A stretch of DNA of 64,000 bases. It comes from DATDAH01 sp963823495. Its GTDB lineage: Bacteria; Actinomycetota; Acidimicrobiia; Acidimicrobiales; DATDAH01. The stretch lies in the NCBI GenBank assembly GCA_963823495.1, contig CAWGLV010000001.1:1240001-1304000 (forward strand), given 5' to 3'. The notes below the pieces were generated by a model. It saw nothing but the letters and a program-made list of their open reading frames with translations. It searched no databases and was not told the DNA's origin. Position numbers and translations under genes: made by a program. Of the stretch, positions 27,648 through 35,705 are shown piece after piece (within the stretch, counting starts at the first letter, position 1; every line of letters starts with the position of its first letter).

Positions 27648-29720
27648 TCAGGACCGGCTGATGCGGGACACCGTGTCGTCCTCGGTGTTGGCCACCCAGA
27701 GGTCGGTCGCGGTGACCGCGATGCCGCCGGGGGCGGTGCCGGTGTCGAAGGTCTCGACGATCTCGGCGGTGGCGGCGTCGATGTGGGTGACCGTGTCGGC
27801 GCCCGCCGAGGTGACATAGATGTCGTTGCCATCCGCATCGAGCGCCGTCGGGCCGGCCCCCACGCTGACCCGACCCACCTCGGTGTTGGTGGCGGGGTCG
27901 ATCTGGATGACGGTGTCGGTGGCCGCATCGGCCACCCAGACCCCGGTCTCGGCCACGATCGGGCTCACCGGGTTGCCGCCCACCTCGATCTCGGCCACGA
28001 CCTGGTTGGTGGCGCCGTCGATGCGGGTGACGATCCCGGCGGTGTAGTTCGCCACCCAGACATCGGTCCCGCTGGCGGTCAGCCCCCGGGGGTCCTGGGC
28101 CACCGGGACGTGGGCCTCGACCTGGTCGGTGTCGCGCCCGATGTGGGTCACCGAGTTGCTGCCGAGGTTGGTGACCCACACCGCGGTGTCGGTGACCGCG
28201 ACGATGCGGGGCCGGTCCTGGACGGCGATGGCCGTCAGCCCGTTGGTGGCGGCGTCGATGCGGACGACGGTTCCCGCCGAGGTGTTGGCCACCCAGGCGG
28301 CATCGTCGCCGGCGTCGACGCCCACGGGCTGGCCCCCGATGTCGACGGTGTCGATGACCTCGTTGGTCGCCGGGTCGATGCGGGACACGTTGGTGCCCTC
28401 GTTGTTCGTGACCCAGACCGCCTCGTCGGTGGCGGCGACCCGGAAGGGCCGGGCCCCGACGGCGATGACGGCGTCCTCGCTGGTCCCGGTGCCGGTCCCC
28501 CCGGGGGTGTCGCCGCCGCGGGTGAAGAGGACCACGGCCCCCGCGATGAGGGCCACCGCGGCGAGGGCCACGAGGACGAGGGGCAGCGTGGACCGCTTGT
28601 CCTCGGCGGCCGGTGAGGGGAGAGGGGCCTGGTAGCCCTGGCCCGGGGGCGGGGCCTCGAGCTCCGGGGCGGCGACGGTCCCGGTGGCTCCGCCGAGATC
28701 GGCGGCCGCCGCTGTCTCGGCGGTGGTCGCCTCGGCGACCTCGGGTGGGGTCGGCGGGGACGGGGTGACCTGAGGGGGTGGTGGCGAACCGGGGCCACGG
28801 GGCGCGGCCGGCGCCGGGGGCACGACGGCGGCGGCGCCGATGACGGTGTCGGCGGGGCTGGATGGCGGGGTGGTCCCGCCCCGGACGTGCAGGTCGGTCA
28901 TCGGATAGCCGAGGGCCTCCTCGGCGGCCTGCAGCATGCGCCCGAGGTCCACCGCGCTCTGGGGGCGGTCGGCGGGGTCTTTGGCCATGGCCGCCTCGAC
29001 GGCGGCGGTGATCGGTTCGGGGACGCCGAGGGCCCGCAGGTCCGGGATCGGGTTCCCGGTCACCCGCAGCACGAGGGGCACGATCGACTCGTCGGTGTGA
29101 CGGACGAAGGCGGGGGACCCCGTGAGCAGTTCGTAGAGGGTCGAGCCCAGGCCGTAGACGTCGGAGGCGAAAGACGCCCGGTCCCCGTTGAGGACCTCCG
29201 GGGCGGCGTGGGCGATGGTGGCGGTGACCATGCCCGTGGCCGTGAGGGTGCTCCCGGTGACCGCGGCGATGCCGAAGTCCGCCAGCTTGATCCGACCGAA
29301 GGTGTCGACGAGGGCGTTGTCGGGCTTGATGTCGCGATGGAGGAGGTCGGCTTCGTGGGCGGTCTGGACCGCAGCGCACAACTGGACCACGTCGGCCACG
29401 GCCTCGTCGGGGGGAAGGGGACCGTCCCGGCGGAGCTTCTCGCCGAGGGAGCCGCCCTCCACGAGCTCCTGGACCAGGTAGGGCAGGCCGGTGGTCGTGG
29501 TACCCGTCTCGTGGACGACCACGATGTTGGGGTGCCAGGACAGGCGGCCCATCGACAGGACTTCGCGCTCGAAGCGGGCCCGGTCGGTCTCGCCGAAGCC
29601 GGGGTTGGTCAGGACCTTGATCGCGACCTGGCGGCCGAACTGGGCCTGGTGGGCGCGGTAGACCACGGCGTAGCCGCCCCGGCCGATCTCCTCGAGATCC
29701 TCGTAGCCCGCGATCTCCAA
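27648..29720 (-). CDS. Membrane Ser/Thr protein kinase with extracellular YVTN-type propeller
   Basis: A 690-residue PknB-type protein. The kinase domain (about 1-270) has GRGGYAVVYRAH (Gly loop), VAIKV (catalytic-site Lys), HRDIKPDNAL (catalytic loop) and LADFGIA (DFG). A proline/threonine-rich linker and one membrane helix (LVLVALAAVALIAGAVVLF) follow, near residue 390. Outside the membrane lie about seven ~42-residue repeats of the form (V)W(V)(A/T)N...(T)V.(R/H)ID.(A)TN.....V..G..P, building a beta-propeller sensor. The start is probably TTG (complement of 29718-29720); further upstream the frame runs through a short tandem DNA repeat. Confidence 0.87.
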   Translation of the reverse strand: MEIAGYEDLEEIGRGGYAVVYRAHQAQFGRQVAIKVLTNPGFGETDRARFEREVLSMGRLSWHPNIVVVHETGTTTTGLPYLVQELVEGGSLGEKLRRDGPLPPDEAVADVVQLCAAVQTAHEADLLHRDIKPDNALVDTFGRIKLADFGIAAVTGSTLTATGMVTATIAHAAPEVLNGDRASFASDVYGLGSTLYELLTGSPAFVRHTDESIVPLVLRVTGNPIPDLRALGVPEPITAAVEAAMAKDPADRPQSAVDLGRMLQAAEEALGYPMTDLHVRGGTTPPSSPADTVIGAAAVVPPAPAAPRGPGSPPPPQVTPSPPTPPEVAEATTAETAAAADLGGATGTVAAPELEAPPPGQGYQAPLPSPAAEDKRSTLPLVLVALAAVALIAGAVVLFTRGGDTPGGTGTGTSEDAVIAVGARPFRVAATDEAVWVTNNEGTNVSRIDPATNEVIDTVDIGGQPVGVDAGDDAAWVANTSAGTVVRIDAATNGLTAIAVQDRPRIVAVTDTAVWVTNLGSNSVTHIGRDTDQVEAHVPVAQDPRGLTASGTDVWVANYTAGIVTRIDGATNQVVAEIEVGGNPVSPIVAETGVWVADAATDTVIQIDPATNTEVGRVSVGAGPTALDADGNDIYVTSAGADTVTHIDAATAEIVETFDTGTAPGGIAVTATDLWVANTEDDTVSRISRS

Positions 29721-29721
29721 C

Positions 29722-29761
29722 CCGCACCCCTGTCCGTACCCGCACCCCTGTCCGGTACCGG
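29722..29761. repeat. Two tandem ~18-bp repeats at kinase start
   Basis: On the minus strand ACGGACAGGGGTGCGGGT occurs twice head to tail, the first copy with one extra C. The repeats end at the TTG proposed as the kinase start and may include its ribosome-binding site (CAGGGG). Confidence 0.6.
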
Positions 29762-29852
29762 GCCGACGGTAGCCCGCAAGGGGCCGGGTGGCCCACCGAC
29801 GGGTTCGGGGCCGACGGGGCGAGAATGCGGGGTCACCGACGACAGGAGCAGC

Positions 29853-31289
29853 ATGGGATTCCGGCTGGCGCACGCCGAGCCGGTGGGTCGCGGCCTGCGG
29901 CGGGTCGTCGCGGAGCGACTCGACGACGCCGTCGAGCGCCTCGACCACCTGGCGGACCTGGACCCGGTCGACACCGAAGGGGCCGTCCACGCCGTCCGCA
30001 AACGGGCCAAGGAGGTCCGGGGGGTGCTGCGACTGGCCCGGCCCGGGCTGGGCCAGGAGTACTCGCGGGCCAACGGCGCGCTGCAGGCCGCCGCCGCCGA
30101 GCTGTCCTCGCTCCGGGACGCCCAGGCCCTGGCCGTCACCTTCCGGGACCTGCGCCGGGTCGAGAGGGACAGGTGCGCGCCCCGGGCCGAGCTCGACCGG
30201 CTCCAGGCGGTGCTGGACCGGCGGGCGGCGGACGCGGGCCGAGCGGTGGTCGGCGCCGACGATCCGCGGATCATCCGGGCCCGGCACGGGTTCGTGGTCG
30301 TGCGGAAGCGTCTGAAGCGGTGGGACCTGCCTGACGGCTTCTCGGCCGTCGCCGGGGGGCTGGAGACGACCTACCGGCGAGGCCGCCAGGCGTTGCGGTC
30401 GGCCCGCCGGGATCCGACCGACGAGCACTTCCACGAATGGCGCAAGGCCGTCAAGCACCTCTGGTATCAGGTGCGGCTGCTGGAACCGGTCGCCCCCAGC
30501 GTGCTCGGTCCGCTCGTCGATCGACTCGACGACCTGGCCGATGCGCTGGGCGACGACCACGACCTGGCTGTGCTGGTCGCGCTGTTGTCGGGCAATGGCG
30601 AGGACTTCCCCGACGAGGCCCAGGCGCACGCCGGCACCGAACTGGCCCGTCATCACCAGCAGGACCTGCGACGGCGGGCCGTCGGTCTGGGTGCCCGGGT
30701 GTACGCGGAGAAGCCGAAGGCCTTCGTCGACCGCATGGAGCTCTACTGGAGGGTGGATCGGGACCTGGGCCGGGAGCCGCGAGCCGGGACGGTCGCCGAT
30801 CTGGCCGAGCTGGGTGACGAGCCCGCCCGCACCGTCGAGCGCGAACGGAAGTTCCTGGTGGCCGAGTTCCCGGCCCACCTCGACGCCGGCGACCGCATCC
30901 GACAGGGGTACTTCGCCATCGACGGTCGAGTGGCGGTCCGGGTCCGGGAGCGATCGGGTTCGGCGTCGACGCTGACGGTCAAGGCCGGGTCCGGCGCCAC
31001 CCGCACCGAGCTGGAGTGGGAGTTGTCGCCCGAGGTGTTCGCTGCCCTGTGGCCGTTGGCCGAGGGGCGGTGCATCGACAAGACCCGTCACCGGGTGCCC
31101 GTGGGTCCCCACACCGCGGACCTGGACGTCTTCGGGGACGCGTTGGCGGGCCTGTGCCTGGTCGAGGTGGAGTTCGACACCGAGGAGGCCATGGCCGACT
31201 TCGCCCCACCGGGCTGGTTCGGCCCGGAGGTCACCGACGACGAGCGTTACTCGAACGCCTACCTGGCCACCCACGGCCTGGAGGAGTAG
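29853..31289 (+). CDS. CHAD-CYTH domain protein (CHAD first)
   Basis: A 478-residue protein. An N-terminal CHAD domain (about 1-285) shows the conserved histidines and basic residues expected to bind polyphosphate, in VHAVRKRAKEVRGVLRL, HFHEWRKAVKHLWYQVR and LGDDHDLAVL. A C-terminal CYTH/triphosphate-tunnel domain follows (about 325-475), with the ERERKFLV signature (ExExK), VRVRERSG, LTVKAG and LVEVEFD. It probably hydrolyses or binds triphosphate/polyphosphate. The usual order of such fusions is CYTH then CHAD; here it is reversed. ATG at 29853 with RBS ACAGGAGC. Confidence 0.87.
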   Translation: MGFRLAHAEPVGRGLRRVVAERLDDAVERLDHLADLDPVDTEGAVHAVRKRAKEVRGVLRLARPGLGQEYSRANGALQAAAAELSSLRDAQALAVTFRDLRRVERDRCAPRAELDRLQAVLDRRAADAGRAVVGADDPRIIRARHGFVVVRKRLKRWDLPDGFSAVAGGLETTYRRGRQALRSARRDPTDEHFHEWRKAVKHLWYQVRLLEPVAPSVLGPLVDRLDDLADALGDDHDLAVLVALLSGNGEDFPDEAQAHAGTELARHHQQDLRRRAVGLGARVYAEKPKAFVDRMELYWRVDRDLGREPRAGTVADLAELGDEPARTVERERKFLVAEFPAHLDAGDRIRQGYFAIDGRVAVRVRERSGSASTLTVKAGSGATRTELEWELSPEVFAALWPLAEGRCIDKTRHRVPVGPHTADLDVFGDALAGLCLVEVEFDTEEAMADFAPPGWFGPEVTDDERYSNAYLATHGLEE

Positions 31290-31328
31290 CGCGGGATCCG
31301 GTCCTTCACGGGAACACGAGGTGGCCGA

Positions 31329-31343
31329 TGGACGTTGGACCCT
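31329..31343. promoter_or_regulatory. Weak DosR/DevR-like box
   Basis: TGGACGTTGGACCCT resembles the mycobacterial consensus GGGACTTTNGGCCCT at about 12 of 15 positions. It is only 23 bases from the ATG at 31366, too near for a standard activator site, so this is the weakest of four candidates. Confidence 0.2.
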
Positions 31344-31365
31344 GTGACCGCCAAGGAGTCCCCCC

Positions 31366-31560
31366 ATGAACATCGACATCCCCGCCGAGATCACCCGCCG
31401 AGTCGCCCAGTTGACCCAGCGAGCCGACTCGCTCCGGGCCCAGGCCGACGGGCTGCCCGACGTGCTGGCCCGCACCTACCGCCGCCGCGCCGCCGAGCTC
31501 GACCTCGAAGCGTGGGCCCTCGAGGTCCGGGCCGGCGCCCGGGCTCCCCTCGCCGCCTGA
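31366..31560 (+). CDS. Small helical protein, unknown function
   Basis: A 64-residue protein beginning MNIDIPAEITRRVAQLTQRAD, with regular Ala/Leu/Arg spacing (RRVAQLTQRADSLRAQ) suggesting two amphipathic helices. No cysteines or signal peptide. The ATG at 31366 has a perfect AAGGAG at the right distance, a strong argument that it is translated. No family is recognised. The convergent neighbour's stop is only two bases away. Confidence 0.6.
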   Translation: MNIDIPAEITRRVAQLTQRADSLRAQADGLPDVLARTYRRRAAELDLEAWALEVRAGARAPLAA

Positions 31561-31561
31561 T

Positions 31562-32776
31562 TCAGTCCTCGGCGACGACCAGTCGCCACCACCGGTCCAA
31601 TCGCTCCGCGTGGTGGCCCGGGACGAGCACGAGGTGGTTGCCCAGTGGGTCCTCCAGCAGCTCGGCCACTCGGGCCGGCTCGAGGCGCAGCTCGGCCTGC
31701 GTGCGACAGAGGTCCGGTGAGTCCCCGGAGCCGACGACCGCGGCGTCGGCCAGCCAACGCCGCTCCAGGCCCTTGCCCCCGAGGCGGACCAGGGTGACGG
31801 GCCCGGCCGGGATGGTGCCGCTGATCCCGACCCCGATGCCCGACTCGAAGTGGGTGTGCAGGTGGAGGTCCTCGGTCAGCGACGGGGCGATCGTGCAGTG
31901 GGCCAGGACCAGTTGGCCGGCGTGGGGATCGACCTGTGCCGGGTTGGCGATCCAGCTGACCGAGTCCAGCCGGTGCCGGATCCAGAGCATGGCCAGGGCG
32001 GCGGCCACGTCACCTTCGCAGCCCGCGACGATCCCCGCCTCGTTGAGGTCGGCCAGCGCCAAGCAGCCGGAGGTGTGGAGCTCGCCCAGGAAATCGAAGC
32101 AGCGGACCGTGACGGCGTCGACTCGGTGCCGCTCCAGCACGGCGCTGAGCGTCGGCCGGAGTGCCGCGGCGGCTTCGATCTCGTCCCCGGACGGGCCGTG
32201 GCCGTGGTCCCGCCACTGCACCGGGACCTCCGTGGCCGAGCGGCCGTGGTGGTCGGCCAGGACGTCGGCCATGGGCACCGGGACCAGGGTCACCCCCCAC
32301 CGCCGGAGGACCGCGGTCGGGTCGGGGACGCTGGCGGCCAGCCAGTCCGAGGGTGCACCCACCTGGCCCAGCCGGGTGGCGTGCAGTCGATGCAGGGCCA
32401 CGAGATCGGCCACGGCCTCCTCGGGCTCGACGCCCCCCTCGTCGGGGACGTAGGCGATGCGGCCCCGGAGGCCGTCCTGGCGCAGGCGGGCCAGCGCCTC
32501 GAGGGCGGCGGGGAGGGAGTTGTGCCGGGGGTGGGCGACCAGCACGACCGGCTCGTGGGGGCAGACCGCCAACCGGTGCCGGGCCGTGTCGAGCACGGCC
32601 TGCTCGGTCCCGCCGGTGGCGACCACGACCAGGAACGGGGCCCCGGGCTCGGTGTCCGGCCTCCCCGGGAGGCCGCCGAGAGCCCCGAGTCGGCGGCGCA
32701 GGGGTGCGGCCATCGCCGTCACCGTCGCCGCGTCGTGCAAAGGCGACGCCAGTTCCTCGTACCTGAAGGGGTCCAC
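31562..32776 (-). CDS. L-fucose/L-arabinose isomerase-fold protein
   Basis: A 404-residue protein. The strongest signature is GCEGDVAAALAMLWIRH followed by IANPAQVDPHAGQLVLAHC, which matches the C-terminal region of fucose/arabinose isomerase-like proteins (ACEGD...; NP..vdp.....HCT). Earlier, VVATGGTEQAV and VVLVAHPRHNSLPAALEAL look like an N-terminal Rossmann-like half. A substrate cannot be assigned, and I see no sugar-metabolism neighbours. It converges with the small helical gene at 31366. Confidence 0.65.
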   Translation of the reverse strand: MDPFRYEELASPLHDAATVTAMAAPLRRRLGALGGLPGRPDTEPGAPFLVVVATGGTEQAVLDTARHRLAVCPHEPVVLVAHPRHNSLPAALEALARLRQDGLRGRIAYVPDEGGVEPEEAVADLVALHRLHATRLGQVGAPSDWLAASVPDPTAVLRRWGVTLVPVPMADVLADHHGRSATEVPVQWRDHGHGPSGDEIEAAAALRPTLSAVLERHRVDAVTVRCFDFLGELHTSGCLALADLNEAGIVAGCEGDVAAALAMLWIRHRLDSVSWIANPAQVDPHAGQLVLAHCTIAPSLTEDLHLHTHFESGIGVGISGTIPAGPVTLVRLGGKGLERRWLADAAVVGSGDSPDLCRTQAELRLEPARVAELLEDPLGNHLVLVPGHHAERLDRWWRLVVAED

Positions 32777-32853
32777 GTCCGAATGGTCCCCGACCGTCGG
32801 CCCGGCGGACAGGGCCGGAGGTCACTCCCGACCCCTGGCCTTCCGACGCGGGC

Positions 32854-33249
32854 TCAGGTCGGGGTCGGCCAGGTCAGGTCGTGGGCGTCGACCGCCGTCT
32901 CCACGGCGGTGACGAGTGCGTCGGCGTCGCCGTCACAGGCCGCCAGCCCGGCGGCATCGACGAGCAGCACCGCGCCGCCCTCGGTCTCGGCGGCCACGTA
33001 GGGGTAGGAGGCATCGATGTCCGCCAGCGACGACGGCAGTTCGTCGCGGTGCACGGTGTCGAACGGCACCGGCAGCCCGGCGCGGCAGGCCTTCCAGTCG
33101 GATCGCTCCCGAAAGGTCCCGTGGGTGATCTCACACAGCGAGCAGTGGGTCTGACCGAGACGGGTGCCCACCCAGTAGGCGACCTCACCCCGCAGGCTGC
33201 CGTCGGCGTCATAGACCCCGACGAGTCGCGTCAGCTCGGTCATCACCAT
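32854..33249 (-). CDS. Conserved hypothetical protein with CxxC motif
   Basis: A 131-residue protein starting VVMTELTRLVGVYDADGSLRGEV. The central block QTHCSLCEITHG with CxxC, then SDWKACRAGLPVPFDTVHRDELP, resembles an uncharacterised bacterial family that may bind metal. The protein has no signal peptide or membrane helix. It is divergent from the gene at 33400 across a repeat-containing region, with which it may share regulation. Either GTG 33249 or ATG 33243 could start it. Confidence 0.6.
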   Translation of the reverse strand: MVMTELTRLVGVYDADGSLRGEVAYWVGTRLGQTHCSLCEITHGTFRERSDWKACRAGLPVPFDTVHRDELPSSLADIDASYPYVAAETEGGAVLLVDAAGLAACDGDADALVTAVETAVDAHDLTWPTPT

Positions 33250-33295
33250 CCGGGAACCCGCCGCCGGGCCCCGGCATTCCGACGCTTCCTCGTTC

Positions 33296-33337
33296 TGGCG
33301 CCCGATTGCGGTGCCATGGCGCCCGAATCAGGCGCCA
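33296..33337. promoter_or_regulatory. Operator-like palindrome with extra half-site
   Basis: TGGCGCC-N7-GGCGCCA at 33317-33337 is a perfect 7-bp-arm palindrome. A further copy of the half-site, TGGCGCCCGATT, lies at 33296-33307, exactly 21 bases (two helical turns) upstream of the copy at 33317. It lies between two divergent genes, as expected of a repressor site, but no regulator is encoded nearby. Confidence 0.5.
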
Positions 33338-33399
33338 GTTCGACGGGATCAGACCATCGGCGCGACACTGGTGGCGGCCACCGACGAGGGAGGTGGGTC

Positions 33400-33909
33400 A
33401 TGGTTCGGAGGCGGCGACCGCTCAGTCCCCCCGCGTGGCCCGAACGGGACGGCCGCCCCCGGGTCCTGGTGGAGGTCAGCGACGGTGCCGTCGCCGGGTC
33501 CGTGACCGATGTCCTGGACCCCGAGCAGTACGCGGTGGTCGCCTGTGCCGGCCCGGAGGTCGAGCAGGGCACCTACTGCCCCCTGCTCGAGGGCGAACGC
33601 TGTCCCATCGCCGCGCACGCCGATGTCGTCCTCGTCGAGCTCCCCGGCCACGAGACCGATCGCCGGGGGCTTCCGGCGGCCGTGTCCGCCGAGCTCCGGG
33701 CCGGCGTGTCGGTGATCGTCATGACCGCCGCGCCGGTGGCAGAACGCGAGGCCGAGGCGCTCACCGACTGCCGGGTCCTGTGCCATCCGGTCCGCCGCGA
33801 GGAGCTGTTGGCCGCCGTTGCCACCGCGCTCGAGGATCTCGCCGGGACCGAGAACATGACCCATCTCCACCCCGAACCCCTTCACTGGACGCCACCACGG
33901 CTGCCGTGA
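33400..33909 (+). CDS. Receiver-like protein with Cys pair, unknown function
   Basis: A 169-residue protein. After a basic Pro-rich start (MVRRRRPLSPPAWP) it has alternating hydrophobic strands and helices like a response-regulator receiver (RVLVEVSDGAVAGSVTDVL; VVLVELPG; VSVIVMTA; VLCHPVRREELLAAVATAL). The phosphoacceptor Asp is not clear, and CPLLEGERCPIAAHAD holds a Cys pair that may bind metal. The ATG at 33400 follows GAGGGAGG. Its stop overlaps the next gene's GTG (GTGA), so the two are coupled. Confidence 0.6.
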   Translation: MVRRRRPLSPPAWPERDGRPRVLVEVSDGAVAGSVTDVLDPEQYAVVACAGPEVEQGTYCPLLEGERCPIAAHADVVLVELPGHETDRRGLPAAVSAELRAGVSVIVMTAAPVAEREAEALTDCRVLCHPVRREELLAAVATALEDLAGTENMTHLHPEPLHWTPPRLP

Positions 33910-34952
33910 GCGACGCGGAGGAGGCCGGCGCCATGAGGACCAACCGGCGGCTCACGCTGGCCCGACGTCCGCAGGGGCTGATGGCCGCGGGCGACGTGGC
34001 GGCCGACGAGGTCGAGGTCCCCGACCTCGAGGAGGGCGAGGCGCTCATGGCCACCACGCACCTCTCGATCGATCCCACGGTGCGGACCTGGGTGTCGGAT
34101 GCCCGGAGCTACTTCCCGCCGGTGGCGATCGGCGAGGTCGTGCGCTGCTCGGGCGTCGGCCCCATCGTGGCGTCACGGACCGAGGGTCTGGCGGTGGGTG
34201 ACCTCGCCTACTCCTTGCCCGGCTGGCAGGAGTACGCCGTGGTCCGCGACGACGCCTTCACCACCCGCCTCGAGCCGGGGACCGACCCGCTGGCTGCCCT
34301 CGGCGTCCTCGGCAACAACGGGATCACCGCCTGGATCGGCACCTGTGACATCGGCCGGCCGGAGCCGGGCCAGACCGTGGTCGTGTCCGCCGCCGCGGGG
34401 GCCACGGGCTCGATCGCCGGCCAGCTGGCCCGGATCCGGGGTTGCCGGGTGGTGGGGATCACCGGTCGCGACGACAAGTGCGCCTTCGTGGTCGACGAGC
34501 TCGGCTTCGACGCCTGTGTCAACCACCGGGACCCCGACTTCGTCGGAGCCCTGAAGGCGGCCACCCCCGACCGGGTCGACGTCTACTTCGACAACGTCGG
34601 CGGACCGGTGCTCGACGCCGTGCTGCGCCGCCTCGCGATGCACGCCCGGGTGGTGCTCTGTGGGGCCATCGCCGTCTACAACGAGGAGCACAAGCCGCCC
34701 GGACCCGCCAACTACCTCGAGTTGATCACCGCCCGGGCCCGGATGGAGGGCTTCAACGCCTTCGACCACTGGGGCCGCTTCGCGGAGATCACCCAGGAGC
34801 TGACGGCCCTGCTCGACGACGGTCGCCTCGTCCATCGCGAGCACGTCCTCGACGGCCTCCACCGGGCCCCGGAGGCGCTCAACATGCTCTTCACCGGCGA
34901 CAACATCGGCAAGCTCGTCGTCCGCGTCGGCTCCGACCATCGGGAGGTGTAG
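33906..34952 (+). CDS. NADP-dependent oxidoreductase (zinc-free MDR family)
   Basis: A 348-residue medium-chain dehydrogenase of the prostaglandin-reductase/CurA/leukotriene B4 dehydrogenase group. It has RRPQGLMAAGDV, DPTVRTWVSD, LGNNGITAWIG and SAAAGATGSIAGQLA (nucleotide-binding motif) followed by FDNVGGPVLDAVL. No zinc-binding cysteines are present. It probably reduces the C=C bond of alpha,beta-unsaturated ketones or aldehydes. The GTG start overlaps the previous stop; an ATG at 33933 is an alternative. Confidence 0.87.
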   Translation: MSDAEEAGAMRTNRRLTLARRPQGLMAAGDVAADEVEVPDLEEGEALMATTHLSIDPTVRTWVSDARSYFPPVAIGEVVRCSGVGPIVASRTEGLAVGDLAYSLPGWQEYAVVRDDAFTTRLEPGTDPLAALGVLGNNGITAWIGTCDIGRPEPGQTVVVSAAAGATGSIAGQLARIRGCRVVGITGRDDKCAFVVDELGFDACVNHRDPDFVGALKAATPDRVDVYFDNVGGPVLDAVLRRLAMHARVVLCGAIAVYNEEHKPPGPANYLELITARARMEGFNAFDHWGRFAEITQELTALLDDGRLVHREHVLDGLHRAPEALNMLFTGDNIGKLVVRVGSDHREV

Positions 34953-34954
34953 AC

Positions 34955-34974
34955 GGCCCGGTCGTCCCCGGGCC
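34955..34974 (+). terminator. Short GC hairpin after the oxidoreductase gene
   Basis: GGCCCGG at 34955-34961 and CCGGGCC at 34968-34974 form a 7-bp stem with a 6-base loop two bases after the stop codon. No T-run follows, so termination is plausible but unproven. Confidence 0.35.
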
Positions 34975-35109
34975 CAGAATCGGCCCCGACCGGTCACGGG
35001 TGGGGGCTGGGCGCGGCCCCGCTACTGCTGCTCGTGCCCCGACGCCAGGGGTGCGGTGGGTGTCCCGGACGTGGGTTCGCCGCTCTTCAGCCGCCCGGGG
35101 TCGGCGCGG

Positions 35110-35115
35110 TAGACT
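35110..35115 (+). promoter_or_regulatory. Candidate -10 (TAGACT) for lipoprotein gene
   Basis: TAGACT is preceded 18 bases upstream by TTCAGC, a reasonable -35, and lies about 47 bases before the GTG at 35163, which has its own purine-rich site (gagggcgg). Confidence 0.4.
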
Positions 35116-35162
35116 CGGGATCGACCGTAGCGGCCGATGGGCGTTGAGATCTCGAGGGCGGC

Positions 35163-35705
35163 GTGAGCGACGACACCGATTTCACGGGCGAGGACGGCGG
35201 GCAACTGACCGACGGCGACATCGTCACCAGTCGGCGGGACCTGCTCCGGAGAATGGGTGGAGCGGCCGCCGTCGTGGCTCTGGGAGGGGTCGCGGCGGCC
35301 TGCGGCGACGACGGTGGCCGCGCCACCACGACCACCGAGGGCGCTCCGCCGGAGACCGTGCCCGATGTCGGCGGGGCCACGCTGAGTCGGCCGAACTACT
35401 CCGGCGCCGGCCGATCGGGGTCCGACACCGATGTCAACCGCACCGCGGATGCCAAGGGCGACAGCGACATCACCCGGTCCGGTGACCCTGGGTCTGACGC
35501 CGACGTGACCATCACCGCCGATCCGGCCGGCGCCGGCACGGACAGTGACACCGGCCCCTTCGCCGACCCCGTGGGCGGGGGCACCGACAGCGACTTCACC
35601 GTCTTCGCCGACCCCGCCGGCGACGGCGATGTCAGCACCAACGCCGACCCCAAGGGCGACACCGACGTCAGTTCCAACGCTGATCCGGTGCAGGCGCGAC
35701 CCTGA
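35163..35705 (+). CDS. Twin-arginine lipoprotein with Asp-rich tandem repeats
   Basis: A 180-residue protein. An N-terminal region with TSRRDLLRRMGG and a hydrophobic stretch ends at the lipobox VAAAC, so it is probably exported (Tat-like) and lipidated. The rest is about seven short repeats of the form D-(S/A/T)-D-(V/I/F)-x4-(A)DP-x-G, for example SDTDV, DADVTITADPAG, DSDFTVFADPAG, GDVSTNADPKG and TDVSSNADPVQ. The chain is almost entirely Asp, Gly, Ala, Thr, Ser and Pro, compatible with a metal-binding or unstructured tail. It is followed directly by a JmjC-type oxygenase gene. Confidence 0.75.
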   Translation: MSDDTDFTGEDGGQLTDGDIVTSRRDLLRRMGGAAAVVALGGVAAACGDDGGRATTTTEGAPPETVPDVGGATLSRPNYSGAGRSGSDTDVNRTADAKGDSDITRSGDPGSDADVTITADPAGAGTDSDTGPFADPVGGGTDSDFTVFADPAGDGDVSTNADPKGDTDVSSNADPVQARP

